64,000 nt of DNA from Clostridium tertium (GCF_017873245.1 NZ_JAGGJY010000013.1:1-64000); one strand, 5' to 3'; shown: positions 7,657 through 17,577, counted from the stretch's first letter. The notes: generated by a model not told the origin, from the letters alone. Numbers and translations: made by a program.

Positions 7657-9225
7657 GTGAAGAAATTGCGATATATAGGACCATTTTTTAGAATGAATAA
7701 ACTATCTCAAAAAGAAATTAGCGGCCAACTTTTTCACTTGTCTAAGGAGGCCATAAGGACATTAGTTCTTGAGTCAAAATGTGGATTAGTTGATTCAATT
7801 AAAAACTATAAAAAAACATCATCCTCCATTGATATTACCACATCTGGTAATTTTTCTCCACTACTATGTATATATAGGAAATCTTCTCCAAATTATATTC
7901 ATAGTAAAAATTATAATGGATTTGATGAATCTTCCTTTAAAAAGGATATATCTCCAATAACTAATGCATTAATGACTACAAGCATACTAGATTTAACTAC
8001 TTATTACTCAAGATTTAAAGATGCCGATGAAAAATTATATTCTTATTCTAAGATATACAAAAAATTATCTAAAGAACAACTTGATTTTTATTCAGTGAAC
8101 TTAAGAAATAATGAAGGAATTTTTACTGAGAAAAAAAACCTATCAGAAAACAACCATAAAGGATTTAACCTTACAGATAAAAATAATAAATTTAAATTTT
8201 CTGACCAAGCTTTTATGATGGTTGCTTATAACTTATATTCAATATTATATCCAGAAGATGAAATTTCAGAAGACTATAATAAGTTTTCACTAGAAATATT
8301 ACAAATGCTTAATGAGTTTAAAGAGAAAATATATGAATGTTCATTTGAAGAAATATGTAAAATCCTTACTGCAATAAATATTTTTTATAGTCATTCAAAA
8401 AATTCTGATGCTCAAGTATTAATAATAGATTTAACAGACTTTCTTATTAATAAATTTGATGAAAAGGACTATTACATCAATTCTTTAGATTTTACATGCT
8501 TATTCTCAATAAACTTAATGTTATCATTTAAACATACTCAAATGATCACATTTAATGAAAAAGCCAAAGAAATTATTAATAAATTAGTATCTTTATATGA
8601 TGATGAAAAAGGGATTTTCCTTAAACTTTCTGGTAAAAAAGACTTGAAATATTCCTGTTTTGATATTACCTTCTATTTCTTAGCTATTGTTATGTACTCA
8701 AAAGAGTTCAATGAATATAAGAATATGATTTCATCATTATACAGAAAATATTTCATAAATTCTGGTTTAATAACTTCTTGGCCTGAAGCACCTACTCTAG
8801 ATGATGCAGAAAGATATAGGGGATTAACCCTAAATTCAGCTGATATGTTGGAAGAAAACTTTTTTAGAATGCCTACAACTTCAACACCTACAAGTTTAGG
8901 AATAGCTCCAATTTTTAACAAAAGTATTTCTTACTCTAAAAAAAGAGATTCATTCTCAACATCAGGATCATCCTTTGATAGTTTTAAAAACATGTATATA
9001 TATCAGTTAATAATTTTTCTATTTAAAGATGATTTTATGCGTGAAATAAATCTACTAGATCCAGATCCTTCATATAGGAATGATTCTAATACTCCTATTA
9101 TAGAAGACGAAAATAATGAAGACACTCTATCAGAAAAAGATATATCAGAAGTTGAAGATGAAGAGTTTGAGAATATTGAAAATAATGAATTGATAGCTGA
9201 TTCTAATAATCAAGACGGTGATTAA
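7657..9225 (+). CDS. Unrecognised 522-residue protein with acidic C-terminal tail
   Basis: I do not recognise this family. It has no signal peptide or obvious membrane span. The body (about 180-400) is rich in predicted helices spaced like a helical-repeat or alpha/alpha-toroid fold, with conserved-looking GLITSWPEAPT and RMPTTSTPTSLG segments. The last 60 residues are strongly acidic. Two starts are possible: GTG at 7657, or TTG at 7666, which has the better-spaced GAGGTG. It is divergent from rph and is followed by a terminator. Confidence 0.75.
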   Translation: MKKLRYIGPFFRMNKLSQKEISGQLFHLSKEAIRTLVLESKCGLVDSIKNYKKTSSSIDITTSGNFSPLLCIYRKSSPNYIHSKNYNGFDESSFKKDISPITNALMTTSILDLTTYYSRFKDADEKLYSYSKIYKKLSKEQLDFYSVNLRNNEGIFTEKKNLSENNHKGFNLTDKNNKFKFSDQAFMMVAYNLYSILYPEDEISEDYNKFSLEILQMLNEFKEKIYECSFEEICKILTAINIFYSHSKNSDAQVLIIDLTDFLINKFDEKDYYINSLDFTCLFSINLMLSFKHTQMITFNEKAKEIINKLVSLYDDEKGIFLKLSGKKDLKYSCFDITFYFLAIVMYSKEFNEYKNMISSLYRKYFINSGLITSWPEAPTLDDAERYRGLTLNSADMLEENFFRMPTTSTPTSLGIAPIFNKSISYSKKRDSFSTSGSSFDSFKNMYIYQLIIFLFKDDFMREINLLDPDPSYRNDSNTPIIEDENNEDTLSEKDISEVEDEEFENIENNELIADSNNQDGD

Positions 9226-9241
9226 ATAATCAAACTAAATC

Positions 9242-9275
9242 ATAAAGACTGAGCAAAGCTCAGTCTTTATGATTT
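9242..9275. terminator. Terminator between convergent genes
   Basis: Perfect 13-bp arms, 9242-9254 and 9258-9270, with an AAA loop; GATTTTTCT follows on the plus strand. It probably also serves the convergent minus gene, whose stop lies in the right arm. Confidence 0.8.
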
Positions 9276-10769
9276 TTCTATTTTACTGTAATCTATATTG
9301 CCATTGCCATCTAATAGCATATTTTTTATTTTACTATTTATAGCTATATTATCATTGTAAAATGCTAATGGTAAAACTTGATATGTGTTAAATAAATCAT
9401 CTTCTAATTTTGAAAATAATTCTACTCTCTCCCCTTCTGTTTTTGCTAGCAACAATTGATCTTTATACTTATCTGGAAGAAAGTTTACTAATGTGTTATA
9501 TATAGAACTATCTCCTGAAAAATTTGAATCACCATGAATTAATGCTATATCATAATAATTAACATCTTTAATAGAATTCATTTCATCTTTAGTAATTAAT
9601 TTATAACTTAAATACATATCTGTATTGTTTTCAAACCACTTTGCTATATATTCACAAATTTCTTTATTTTGAGTACTTTCTTCAGCAACTAAAGAAATTT
9701 TATCTGGTTTACTCCATTCAGCTGTATTATTGCTCATAACTTTTCTAGCTTGAAGCTTAGCTAAATCGCCTTTATCTTCTCTAAAATAACTTCCCTCAGC
9801 TAATTCTATAAACATGCTATTTTCTAGTTGATACTGCCCTATAGCCTCATTTAATAACCCATATATATCTTTTTTACCCTCTACCGGTATAGAATCACCA
9901 TTAGGATTAAATGTTAAATACATAGCTTTATTTGATTCTAATGTTAGTAATCTCTCTTCGTTACTTAGTCTACTTAATTGGCTCTTAGGTGGATTTATCA
10001 CTATATCTCTTCCCCCTACCTCAAAAGCTGCCATAGCTAATTCTTCACCTTCATCTGCAACTATCTTAATTGTTGCTACCATATCCGCATTTGTACTACT
10101 GTTTCTATTAAGGGTTAGCTCACTCATTGTCATCTCTGAAATATTATAGTATCCTGAATAAATTAATTCATCATAGTTTTGTCTTATATTTTCCCATAAT
10201 AAAACATTCTTTCTAAGCCTATATTGTGGTGTTGTTAATTCTTCAATAAACTTATCATCTTTTGAGTTTAACCTAAAAATAACATTATCTTCCCCTGAAG
10301 TTATTCCAACATTTTCTGTAAAAGACCCTGATCCATCCCTAAATGCTTTTGCTCCGTACACATTTAACAATGCGCCTATATTTTCTTCTTTTTCCTCTGT
10401 TAATATCTCCCTAAAAAAAGTTACTATATCCTTAGGTGTTATTTGAGTTCCATCACTCCAATATATATCTGATCTTATCTTAAAATCATATTCTAATCCA
10501 TCATCTCTTACTTCAACTCCTTCTGATAATGAAGGAACTATATTTTTAGAAGCATCTAATTCAACTAATCCCCTACTAGTTGCACATACTATATCTTGTA
10601 TTCTCTTATCTAGACTTCCTACAGATTTAAAATCTGTTGGTACAGTAGATACTGAATATGTAAATACTTCTTTATTTTGAGTTGGCTCTTGATTTACAAC
10701 TTCTATAAATCCTAGCAAAAAACCTATCAATAATGCAGTCGTTGCTACTAATATTATTATTTTCTTCAT
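9267..10769 (-). CDS. Orphan peptide-type ABC solute-binding protein (family 5)
   Basis: 500 residues with the SBP_bac_5 (OppA/DppA-like) layout: an early LDKRIQD-GLVELD region, then the characteristic SDGTQITPKDIVTFF segment near 110. An N-terminal hydrophobic stretch (about 4-24) could be a membrane anchor or signal, but there is no lipobox cysteine, unusual for a Gram-positive binding protein. No permease or ATPase is adjacent, so it either serves a distant transporter or has another role such as sensing. Monocistronic; AGGAG precedes the start. Confidence 0.8.
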   Translation of the reverse strand: MKKIIILVATTALLIGFLLGFIEVVNQEPTQNKEVFTYSVSTVPTDFKSVGSLDKRIQDIVCATSRGLVELDASKNIVPSLSEGVEVRDDGLEYDFKIRSDIYWSDGTQITPKDIVTFFREILTEEKEENIGALLNVYGAKAFRDGSGSFTENVGITSGEDNVIFRLNSKDDKFIEELTTPQYRLRKNVLLWENIRQNYDELIYSGYYNISEMTMSELTLNRNSSTNADMVATIKIVADEGEELAMAAFEVGGRDIVINPPKSQLSRLSNEERLLTLESNKAMYLTFNPNGDSIPVEGKKDIYGLLNEAIGQYQLENSMFIELAEGSYFREDKGDLAKLQARKVMSNNTAEWSKPDKISLVAEESTQNKEICEYIAKWFENNTDMYLSYKLITKDEMNSIKDVNYYDIALIHGDSNFSGDSSIYNTLVNFLPDKYKDQLLLAKTEGERVELFSKLEDDLFNTYQVLPLAFYNDNIAINSKIKNMLLDGNGNIDYSKIEKS

Positions 10770-10928
10770 ACATGCTTCTCCTTATGATTATTATCTTTCT
10801 AAATTATAGACATCTAATGCTAATAGTAAACACTATCATGAAAATTTATACATTTATTTAACTTTGTGCTAAACTATTTTATTTTGTATGCTATAATATT
10901 TTTATATAAAATTTGGAGGTAATATTAT

Positions 10929-11189
10929 ATGGATTTAGCTGTTCAAATTTTTCAAATAGTTTTTTATAGCATTGGTGCTTTATTCATGATAACTTTTTCT
11001 ATCATAGGAGTATGGAGTTTTATTATTTTTAATAAAACTTACAAAGCTAGAAGAATACAAAATTATCTTTTAGAAAAAATATATCAAGCTATTAATCAAA
11101 TAACTTATAGAAATAATAGCTCACTTAATGAAAATTCAGAAGAGGAATTGCTTAGCCTTGATGATTTAATTGATGAAGATGAAAATTAG
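10929..11189 (+). CDS. Small single-pass membrane protein
   Basis: 86 residues. A hydrophobic span covers about residues 5-34. It is followed by a basic stretch (KTYKARR) and an acidic C-terminal tail (EEELLSLDDLIDEDEN). The topology is probably N-out, C-in. TTTGGAGG lies eight bases before the ATG and a strong terminator follows. Family not recognised; function unknown. Confidence 0.7.
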   Translation: MDLAVQIFQIVFYSIGALFMITFSIIGVWSFIIFNKTYKARRIQNYLLEKIYQAINQITYRNNSSLNENSEEELLSLDDLIDEDEN

Positions 11190-11202
11190 TAAATTACTAA
11201 AA

Positions 11203-11237
11203 AAAGATAGAGAAGGTTAAATGCCTTCTCTATCTTT
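11203..11237. terminator. Bidirectional terminator
   Basis: 14-bp arms 11203-11216 and 11224-11237, flanked by A-runs on the left and T-rich sequence on the right. It serves the plus 86-residue gene and the minus histidine kinase. Confidence 0.85.
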
Positions 11238-13389
11238 ACTTTCTAAATGTTGTAATTACTTTAAATAAATCGCCATCAATTTCTATATCAAAATTTCCAC
11301 CTTGAAGCTCAACTATACTTTTTGCTATAGAAAGTCCTAATCCTGAACCTTCAGTACTTCTTGATTTATCTCCTCTTTTAAACCTTTCAATAATTTCCTC
11401 TGAAGTAAAATCAATTTGATAAGCAGAAATATTTTTCATTATTACTCTCACTTCATTTTCACTATTAATTACATCTATATATACTCTTGAGTTTTTCATA
11501 GAATATTTAATTATATTATTTACCAAATTTTCATAAACCCTAAAAGTTTTTCGTCCATCTATATATACTATTGCTTTATCTTCTGGCCACTTAGTTATTA
11601 TATCTAAATTAGCTTGAGTAATCTTTTCCTCTAATTCCCCAATAACTTGTCGTAATAATGAAACTATATTTAAATCTTCTTTCTCAAAGGTCATATTACC
11701 AGAAACTGCTTTTGAAGCCTCAAATAAGTCTTCTATTAATATTTTTAGTCTTTTAGATTTCATATCCAATACTTCTAAATACTTACTTCTTTTTTCATCA
11801 GTTATATTTTCTTCTTTAAGGAAACCAATATAATTAATAATAGAAGTTAGCGGTGTTTTTAAATCATGAGAAACATTAGTAATTAATTCACTCTTCATTT
11901 TTTCACTAGTTATTGCTTTACCCAAAGCTTCTTTTAGACCATCTTCAATAGTAATAAGATTGTTTTCTATTTTTTTTAAAACTAATATCTTATCTGCTTT
12001 TAAATCAACCTTATAATTTCCTTTAGCTATTCTTAATGTTTGAGATTCTAATATAGTAATTTCTCTAAATATCATTACAGATAAAATTGAGGTAAATATT
12101 AAATATATACATATATAAGCTCTAGAAAATACCATAAACTCATATGACAAAAATACAAATGATTCTAACCATAAACAAAATAGAGCTAATGCAGATAAAA
12201 ATATAATAGATATAAACTTAAATTTATTAGTTTTTATAAATTCACTATCTTTTATGATTTTGGAAAGATATTTATATATCTTTAATGTTAATACTTTTCC
12301 CTTTTTTCTCTTATTTTCTAATATCAAAATTAAATCTTTTAAGAAATAATAATCTATAATAATTAAAATATAAGCTCTTAAAATAACTCCATTAGAATAA
12401 CTGTTATTTCCATAATAAGGTATCACATTAAATATTAATGAATTTAATATATTAAGACTATATAGAAAAATTATTGCTCTTATATCTATGGGGATTTTGA
12501 TTAACAAATCTTCTATATAATTAGTGTAGTTATTTTTTCTTCTCTTATAAATTATAAAAGCAAATACTAAAATAAAAACTCCTAATATAGCTGATATAGC
12601 AATTTTTCTATTTAAAATTGACGAAGCTTCTTTTCTTTCTTTAAACGCATCATATAGAAGATCTCCTTGTTTCAATTCTTTAGGTATTCTATAAAACCTA
12701 ATTAAATCCTCACTACTATACTTTAATAAATCATATATACTTGATAATTCTTCTGAATAATTCTTTCCATCTTCATTTACTTTAGAGTTTGCAAAATACA
12801 TGTAATAATATTGTTCATTATTTGCAAATTCTTTTTCTTCTATTTGCTTTTCAATATTACTGTCTTCTATGTTTGTAATTTTAGCACCTGAGCTATCTTT
12901 AAAGAAAAACTGTATATTTTCATTATCATAAAGAATATTATTGGTGAATTCTCGAACATACTTAAAATAATCATCTACAGAGTTATCTTCTTCCATAATT
13001 ATTTTCTTTGCCTCTTCTATTTGTTTTTTAATTTCCGCTTCTGCTACATTCATATCTTTAGCTTTTTCTCTTATATTTTCTTCAGCTTCTTTTAGACGGT
13101 TCTCCTTTTCTAGCTTAAATTCTTCTACTTTCTTATTATAAATATCTTCTTTTTTCTTTCCATCTAAATCTAAAAAGAGCTTTGTATAATCATTTAGGTT
13201 ACTATCTAAAACTACAATTTTGTTTTTTACTAAAGAATTATTATAAATACTATCACCAAAATATAAGTTAAAATTTTTATACTCTCGTAATGTTCCTATT
13301 AAAGAAATAGCGAAAAATATTACTAAGATAAATATTATATACTTTTCTAAATCCTTTAAAATTTTATTTTTTGTCAACTTTGTATCCAA
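11236..13389 (-). CDS. Membrane sensor histidine kinase with coiled-coil sensor region
   Basis: 717 residues. TM1 is near 14-32. An extracytoplasmic region follows, with a charged coiled coil at about 75-135. Another span lies near 262-281, and several more between about 300 and 425. A linker leads to HisKA (phospho-acceptor in SHDLKTPL) and HATPase_c (N box NLVNNIIKYS, G box EGSGLGLSIA). It overlaps the regulator gene by 26 bases, so the two are coupled. The start is uncertain: the first codon is TTG directly after GGGGAG, and another TTG follows four codons on. The signal is unknown; the layout resembles kinases sensing envelope stress. Confidence 0.88.
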   Translation of the reverse strand: MDTKLTKNKILKDLEKYIIFILVIFFAISLIGTLREYKNFNLYFGDSIYNNSLVKNKIVVLDSNLNDYTKLFLDLDGKKKEDIYNKKVEEFKLEKENRLKEAEENIREKAKDMNVAEAEIKKQIEEAKKIIMEEDNSVDDYFKYVREFTNNILYDNENIQFFFKDSSGAKITNIEDSNIEKQIEEKEFANNEQYYYMYFANSKVNEDGKNYSEELSSIYDLLKYSSEDLIRFYRIPKELKQGDLLYDAFKERKEASSILNRKIAISAILGVFILVFAFIIYKRRKNNYTNYIEDLLIKIPIDIRAIIFLYSLNILNSLIFNVIPYYGNNSYSNGVILRAYILIIIDYYFLKDLILILENKRKKGKVLTLKIYKYLSKIIKDSEFIKTNKFKFISIIFLSALALFCLWLESFVFLSYEFMVFSRAYICIYLIFTSILSVMIFREITILESQTLRIAKGNYKVDLKADKILVLKKIENNLITIEDGLKEALGKAITSEKMKSELITNVSHDLKTPLTSIINYIGFLKEENITDEKRSKYLEVLDMKSKRLKILIEDLFEASKAVSGNMTFEKEDLNIVSLLRQVIGELEEKITQANLDIITKWPEDKAIVYIDGRKTFRVYENLVNNIIKYSMKNSRVYIDVINSENEVRVIMKNISAYQIDFTSEEIIERFKRGDKSRSTEGSGLGLSIAKSIVELQGGNFDIEIDGDLFKVITTFRK

Positions 13390-14062
13390 CTCCCCACACC
13401 ACCTTTAAATACTGAGGATTTCTAGGATCAATCTCTATCTTTTCCCTTATCCTCCTTATATGGACAGTTACTGTATCTACATTATAAGGGGCTTCATTCC
13501 AGACTCTTTCATAAATTTCTTCTATTGAAAACACCCTTCCTAAATTACTCATAAGAAGGCTTAATATTTTAAATTCTAATGGAGTTAACTTTGCTTCCTT
13601 ACCATTAACATTTACTTCCTTATTAAGCCTATTTAACTCTAATCCACCCACTGCAATTACTTCTTTATTTTTATCATTAATCATTGATGAAAATCTAGTA
13701 TATCTTCTTATTTGTGAGTTTACTCTTGCTATAAGTTCTAAAGGATTGAATGGTTTAGTTAAGTAATCATCAGCTCCTAAATTAAGTCCTAATATTTTAT
13801 CAGAGTCCTCTGATTTCGCTGAAAGCATTATTATTGGTATCTCTTTTTCCTTTCTTAATTCAATAGTTGCTCTAGTTCCATCAAGATTAGGCATCATTAA
13901 ATCCATTATTATTAAATGTATATCTTCTTCTCGAGCTATCTTCAAAGCTTGTACTCCATCATAAGCAACCAAGACATTATACCCTTCATTAATAAGATAA
14001 ATTTCTATTGCTTCTGTAATTTCTTTATCATCATCTACTACTAAAATGTTTAATTTACTCAT
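13364..14062 (-). CDS. OmpR/PhoB-family response regulator
   Basis: 232 residues. Receiver domain (2-120) with acidic pocket DDD at 10-12, phospho-acceptor D54 and K104-like lysine in LTKPF. Winged-helix DNA-binding domain (about 130-230) with the standard LTPLEFKIL, VWNEAPYNVDTVTVHIRRIREKI and GVGYK elements. Partner of the overlapping kinase. GGGGGAG precedes the ATG. Confidence 0.93.
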   Translation of the reverse strand: MSKLNILVVDDDKEITEAIEIYLINEGYNVLVAYDGVQALKIAREEDIHLIIMDLMMPNLDGTRATIELRKEKEIPIIMLSAKSEDSDKILGLNLGADDYLTKPFNPLELIARVNSQIRRYTRFSSMINDKNKEVIAVGGLELNRLNKEVNVNGKEAKLTPLEFKILSLLMSNLGRVFSIEEIYERVWNEAPYNVDTVTVHIRRIREKIEIDPRNPQYLKVVWGVGYKVDKK

Positions 14063-14189
14063 AACTCCCCCGAATATTTTTTATTAATATTTTATCATAA
14101 TGTAGATATTAAGTAACCTTCATATTAATAATGTTAATTTGTAAAAGTTACAAGGTTAGTATCATATTTATTAAGAAATTCTTAAAAAT

Positions 14190-14216
14190 AAGGATACAGT
14201 TATTAACTGTATCCTT
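14190..14216 (-). terminator. Terminator after thioredoxin-like gene
   Basis: 12-bp perfect arms 14190-14201 and 14205-14216. On the minus strand it is followed by ATTTTTAAGAATTTC. It overlaps the stop codon of the gene. Confidence 0.75.
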
Positions 14217-14514
14217 ATTTATAAATTAAATTATAATATCTATTTATTGAATTCTTAAAATCTAATATATCAAAATATCTTCCAACCCTTAGTGCCTCTT
14301 TCCCATTAATAAATAATAATAAAATGGGCAAAGAAAATATATCATGTTGTGCTGCTAATTCTTTATTTTCTATAGCATTAATCTCAAGAAATTTAATCTC
14401 ATTGTAATCTTTAATAATATGCAAAATTTTTTCTTTTATTGCATCACATGCCCCACATTCTGATCCACTGAAATATACTATACTTATTGGATTATTGTTT
14501 ATTAATTCTTCCAT
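14215..14514 (-). CDS. Small thioredoxin-family protein
   Basis: 99 residues with a thioredoxin fold and a CGAC active-site motif (CxxC) after the YFSGSE strand, followed by the cis-proline region SLPILLLF. No signal peptide, so a cytoplasmic thiol-disulfide role is likely. GGAGG five bases upstream fixes the start at 14514 rather than at the in-frame ATG six codons earlier. It lies divergently beside the secreted SOD gene. Confidence 0.85.
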   Translation of the reverse strand: MEELINNNPISIVYFSGSECGACDAIKEKILHIIKDYNEIKFLEINAIENKELAAQHDIFSLPILLLFINGKEALRVGRYFDILDFKNSINRYYNLIYK

Positions 14515-14629
14515 AATTCCTCCAACTTCCATTTACTTCTTAAACTTTAATATATTTATTATATCACTTCCATAATTTATTTATAAAATAATCTCTTTAG
14601 GCACATAATAGAACAGGAGGTGAATAATA

Positions 14630-15349
14630 ATGAAAATTAAAAAGAAATTTAGTTTATTATTTTTAATAGCTTTATCTTTTGTTTCCCTTGTAACAATAAT
14701 TCCTACAGCTTCAGCAAAAAGTAATAAATTAGGTGATGGTCAATTTGAACTTAAGCCATTGCCATATGATTATGACGCATTGGAGCCTTATATTGATAAA
14801 GAAACAATGATGCTTCATCATGATAAGCATGAAAAAGCTTATGTCGATAATCTAAATAAAGCCATTGCTAAACATCCTGAATTATTCTCTAAAGGATTGG
14901 AAGGACTTTTAAAAGATTTAGAATCAGTACCAGATGATATTAGAGAAGCTGTTAAAAATAATGCAGGCGGAGTATATAACCACGAATTCTTTTGGTCTAT
15001 AATGTCTCCTACTAAGAATCAAAGTCCTAAAGGAGATTTATTAAATGCAATTAATAGAGATTTTGAATCTTATGATAACTTTAAAGATAAATTTAAAGAA
15101 GCTGCATTAGGCAGATTTGGCTCTGGATGGGCTTGGTTAGTCTCTGATAAGGATGGTAAATTATCAATTATATCTACAGCAAATCAAGATAGTCCTATAT
15201 CTTCAGGGTTAACTCCTATTATAGGTATTGATGTTTGGGAACATGCATATTATCTTAAATATCAAAATAGACGTGCTGAATACATAGATAATTGGTGGAA
15301 TGTAGTTAACTGGGAGCAAGCTGAAAAAAATTATACTAATAATAAATAG
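14630..15349 (+). CDS. sodA: Secreted Fe/Mn superoxide dismutase
   Basis: 239 residues. The N-terminal signal peptide (about 1-29, cleavage after TASA) is followed by a complete Fe/Mn SOD. Predicted metal ligands are H63, H118, D201 and H205 by alignment with the family motifs HH-KH, NHEFFW and DVWEHAYY. The QDSP segment near 186 favours Mn or cambialistic metal use. An exported SOD in a clostridium suggests defence against superoxide outside the membrane. CAGGAGG precedes the ATG and a strong terminator follows. Confidence 0.93.
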   Translation: MKIKKKFSLLFLIALSFVSLVTIIPTASAKSNKLGDGQFELKPLPYDYDALEPYIDKETMMLHHDKHEKAYVDNLNKAIAKHPELFSKGLEGLLKDLESVPDDIREAVKNNAGGVYNHEFFWSIMSPTKNQSPKGDLLNAINRDFESYDNFKDKFKEAALGRFGSGWAWLVSDKDGKLSIISTANQDSPISSGLTPIIGIDVWEHAYYLKYQNRRAEYIDNWWNVVNWEQAEKNYTNNK

Positions 15350-15361
15350 ATTCTTGAATTT

Positions 15362-15404
15362 AAAAGAGGATATTGCCGTAATTTTAGTGCAATATCCTCT
15401 TTTT
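15362..15404 (+). terminator. Terminator after sodA
   Basis: 15-bp arms AAAAGAGGATATTGC (15362-15376) and its complement (15389-15403), ending in a T-run. Confidence 0.85.
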
Positions 15405-15813
15405 AATTGATAGTTAATAATAGACAATAGATAATTAATATTATAATTCATGTGAGTTGAGTTATAGGAAAAGTTAATGAGCGAAAGATTGAAATAGTTA
15501 ATTAAAAATCACTTTAAGCTAGTAAAATCAATAATTTAGAAGTATATCACGTTTCGTTATATCCTTTTTATTTTTTCATTCTTAATCGTAATGTAGATAT
15601 CTTTAAAGCCTTAATGACTTTATACAAATTATCTAAGTTCTTATATTTTATTACTTTTGTACTTAAAGAAAAAATACTAGTATTTTTATGTGTATAATAG
15701 ATAAACTATATATAATAGTTAATATAATTATATGATAATTATTGAGGCTATTACTTTATTTTCAATTTTATTATCTTCACTAAACTCCTCCCATTTATCT
15801 TTATAAATTATTT
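15405..15813. other. Intergenic region without recognisable gene
   Basis: About 400 AT-rich bases between the sodA terminator and the terminator of the ABC ATPase gene. I see no open frame with a ribosome binding site, no structured RNA and no repeat. Confidence 0.5.
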
Positions 15814-15849
15814 AACAGGCTTAAGGATTTTATTGTCCTTAAGCCTGTT
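15814..15849 (-). terminator. Terminator after sugar ABC ATPase gene
   Basis: Perfect 14-bp arms 15814-15827 and 15836-15849 with an 8-base loop, downstream of the minus gene ending at 15892. Confidence 0.75.
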
Positions 15850-15891
15850 ATTTCTAATCACTATATAATATTTTATACTTAATAATTTGTA

Positions 15892-17001
15892 CTAGAATAT
15901 TGTATTTTGTTCTTCTTTATCAAAAATGTGTATCTTATTAGAATCAAATCCAAATTCTATTGGATCTCCAATCTTATAATCAGCACCTGTTCTAGATTTT
16001 ATTATAAAGTTTGCTCCATCCTTTTTAACGTGGATATATGTTTCTGCACCTAGATTTTCTTTTAAATCAACTTCACCTTTAAAAGTAACTACTCCTGAAG
16101 CAGCTAACTCTTCTTTTGAATGATAGATATTTTCAGGTCTTACACCAACTATAACTTCTATGTTTTCAGCATTCTTTTCTTTTACTATCTTAGCTTTTTC
16201 AGCTGGAATTTCAATTAACTTATCAAATACCTTAACATAGTTTTTTCCATCTTTAACAAGGTTTTGTCCATATGTCATATTCATTTGAGGACTTCCTATA
16301 AATCCTGCAACGAAAAGATTAGCTGGATGGTTATAAATTTCAGTTGGTGAAGCAACTTGTTGAATAACTCCATCCTTCATAACAACTATTCTTGTTCCTA
16401 AAGTCATAGCTTCTGTTTGATCATGTGTTACATATATAAATGTAGTATTTAATTTATTATATAATTTTGAAATTTCTATTCTCATTTGAACTCTTAACTT
16501 AGCATCAAGGTTTGATAAAGGTTCGTCCATTAAGAATACTTTAGGACTTCTAACTATAGCTCTTCCCATAGCAACTCTTTGTCTTTGTCCACCTGATAAA
16601 GCTTTTGGCTTTCTATCTAAAAGATGTTCTATATCTAATATCTTTGCTGCTTCTCTAACTTTATCATCTATTTCTTGCTTTGGTAATTTTCTAAGTTTTA
16701 GTCCAAATGCCATATTCTCATATACTGTCATATGAGGATATAATGCATAGTTTTGGAAAACCATCGCTATATCTCTATCTTTTGGAGCTACATCATTTAC
16801 TAACTTATCGTCAATGTATAATTCTCCTCCAGATATTTCTTCCAATCCAGCAATCATTCTTAATGTAGTTGACTTACCACATCCTGATGGTCCAACGAAT
16901 ACTATAAATTCTCTGTCCTCAATGTCTAAATTAAAATCTTGAACTGCCTTAAATCCATTTTCATATACTTTTTGAATATTTTTTAAACTTAAACCTGCCA
17001 T
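15892..17001 (-). CDS. msmX: Sugar ABC importer ATPase (MsmX/UgpC type)
   Basis: 369 residues of the CUT1 carbohydrate-importer ATPase family. Walker [11 protein letters not shown]-loop NYALYPH, signature LSGGQRQR, Walker B VFLMDEP, H-loop VTHDQ, then a C-terminal regulatory OB domain (MOI/TOBE-like, 235-365). No sugar permease or binding protein is nearby. This fits MsmX-type ATPases that energise several importers encoded elsewhere. GGAGG precedes the ATG at 17001; the frame extends five codons to a TTG that overlaps the ribosome binding site. Confidence 0.9.
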   Translation of the reverse strand: MAGLSLKNIQKVYENGFKAVQDFNLDIEDREFIVFVGPSGCGKSTTLRMIAGLEEISGGELYIDDKLVNDVAPKDRDIAMVFQNYALYPHMTVYENMAFGLKLRKLPKQEIDDKVREAAKILDIEHLLDRKPKALSGGQRQRVAMGRAIVRSPKVFLMDEPLSNLDAKLRVQMRIEISKLYNKLNTTFIYVTHDQTEAMTLGTRIVVMKDGVIQQVASPTEIYNHPANLFVAGFIGSPQMNMTYGQNLVKDGKNYVKVFDKLIEIPAEKAKIVKEKNAENIEVIVGVRPENIYHSKEELAASGVVTFKGEVDLKENLGAETYIHVKKDGANFIIKSRTGADYKIGDPIEFGFDSNKIHIFDKEEQNTIF

Positions 17002-17025
17002 AACTTTCTCCTCCAAATTTATATA

Positions 17026-17502
17026 TTAATAAAATGCTAATGGATTAACTCTTTTAATTAAATTTGTTAAATTTTCATCCATTGCCAATTGAAACCCCAC
17101 AACACCTTGCGATGTTTTTGTCATATAAACCATGTCTTTTAATCCAGCCTCTTCTAAATAGGCTTTTATGATTTTACTATTACTCTTTCCAAGTCTTTCT
17201 GGACTTTTAACACTTGATATTTCTCTGATATTAAAGCTTCCTATTTGTTTTCTTTTACTCTTATTCATTATTTTGAATATAACTAGCTCATCTGCTGTAA
17301 GCTCATATTCATACTCAACTATAAGATTTCTAGATAAAATAAAGATTACTAAGTATATTAGACCAAAAGCTGCTGCAAATACTAAATTTAACATTACTGC
17401 AAACAATATTGCAATAACTAGTGAAACCTTAGATAAAATATTTAGTATCTTTTCTAAACTTCCGTAATCTTTAGTCTGAAACTGTTCATAAAAGCACTCC
17501 AC
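17026..17502 (-). CDS. Membrane-anchored protein of unknown function, 158 aa
   Basis: Two closely spaced hydrophobic segments (about 25-58) are followed by a roughly 100-residue cytoplasmic domain beginning EYEYELTADELVIFK, which reads like a small beta-rich (PH-like) domain. The GTG start at 17502 has GGGGG eight bases upstream. The gene lies 24 bases before the sugar ATPase and is probably cotranscribed with it. I do not recognise a named function. Confidence 0.65.
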   Translation of the reverse strand: MECFYEQFQTKDYGSLEKILNILSKVSLVIAILFAVMLNLVFAAAFGLIYLVIFILSRNLIVEYEYELTADELVIFKIMNKSKRKQIGSFNIREISSVKSPERLGKSNSKIIKAYLEEAGLKDMVYMTKTSQGVVGFQLAMDENLTNLIKRVNPLAFY

Positions 17503-17549
17503 ACCCTAACCCCCTTGTTGAATATCGTTTACAAAGATCTTATGATTTT

Positions 17550-17577
17550 ATTATAGTATCTTTTTTTTTTATTTCAA
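17550..17577 (-). promoter_or_regulatory. Promoter of the 158-aa gene / msmX operon
   Basis: Minus strand TTGAAA (17577-17572), 16-base spacer, TATAAT (17555-17550), about 48 bases before the GTG start. Confidence 0.6.

Noticed and set aside
8673-8921. 82-codon minus frame within the 522-residue gene
   Set aside because: Antisense shadow of a well-supported gene; no ribosome binding site.
15209-15451. 80-codon minus frame over the end of sodA
   Set aside because: Antisense to sodA and its terminator.
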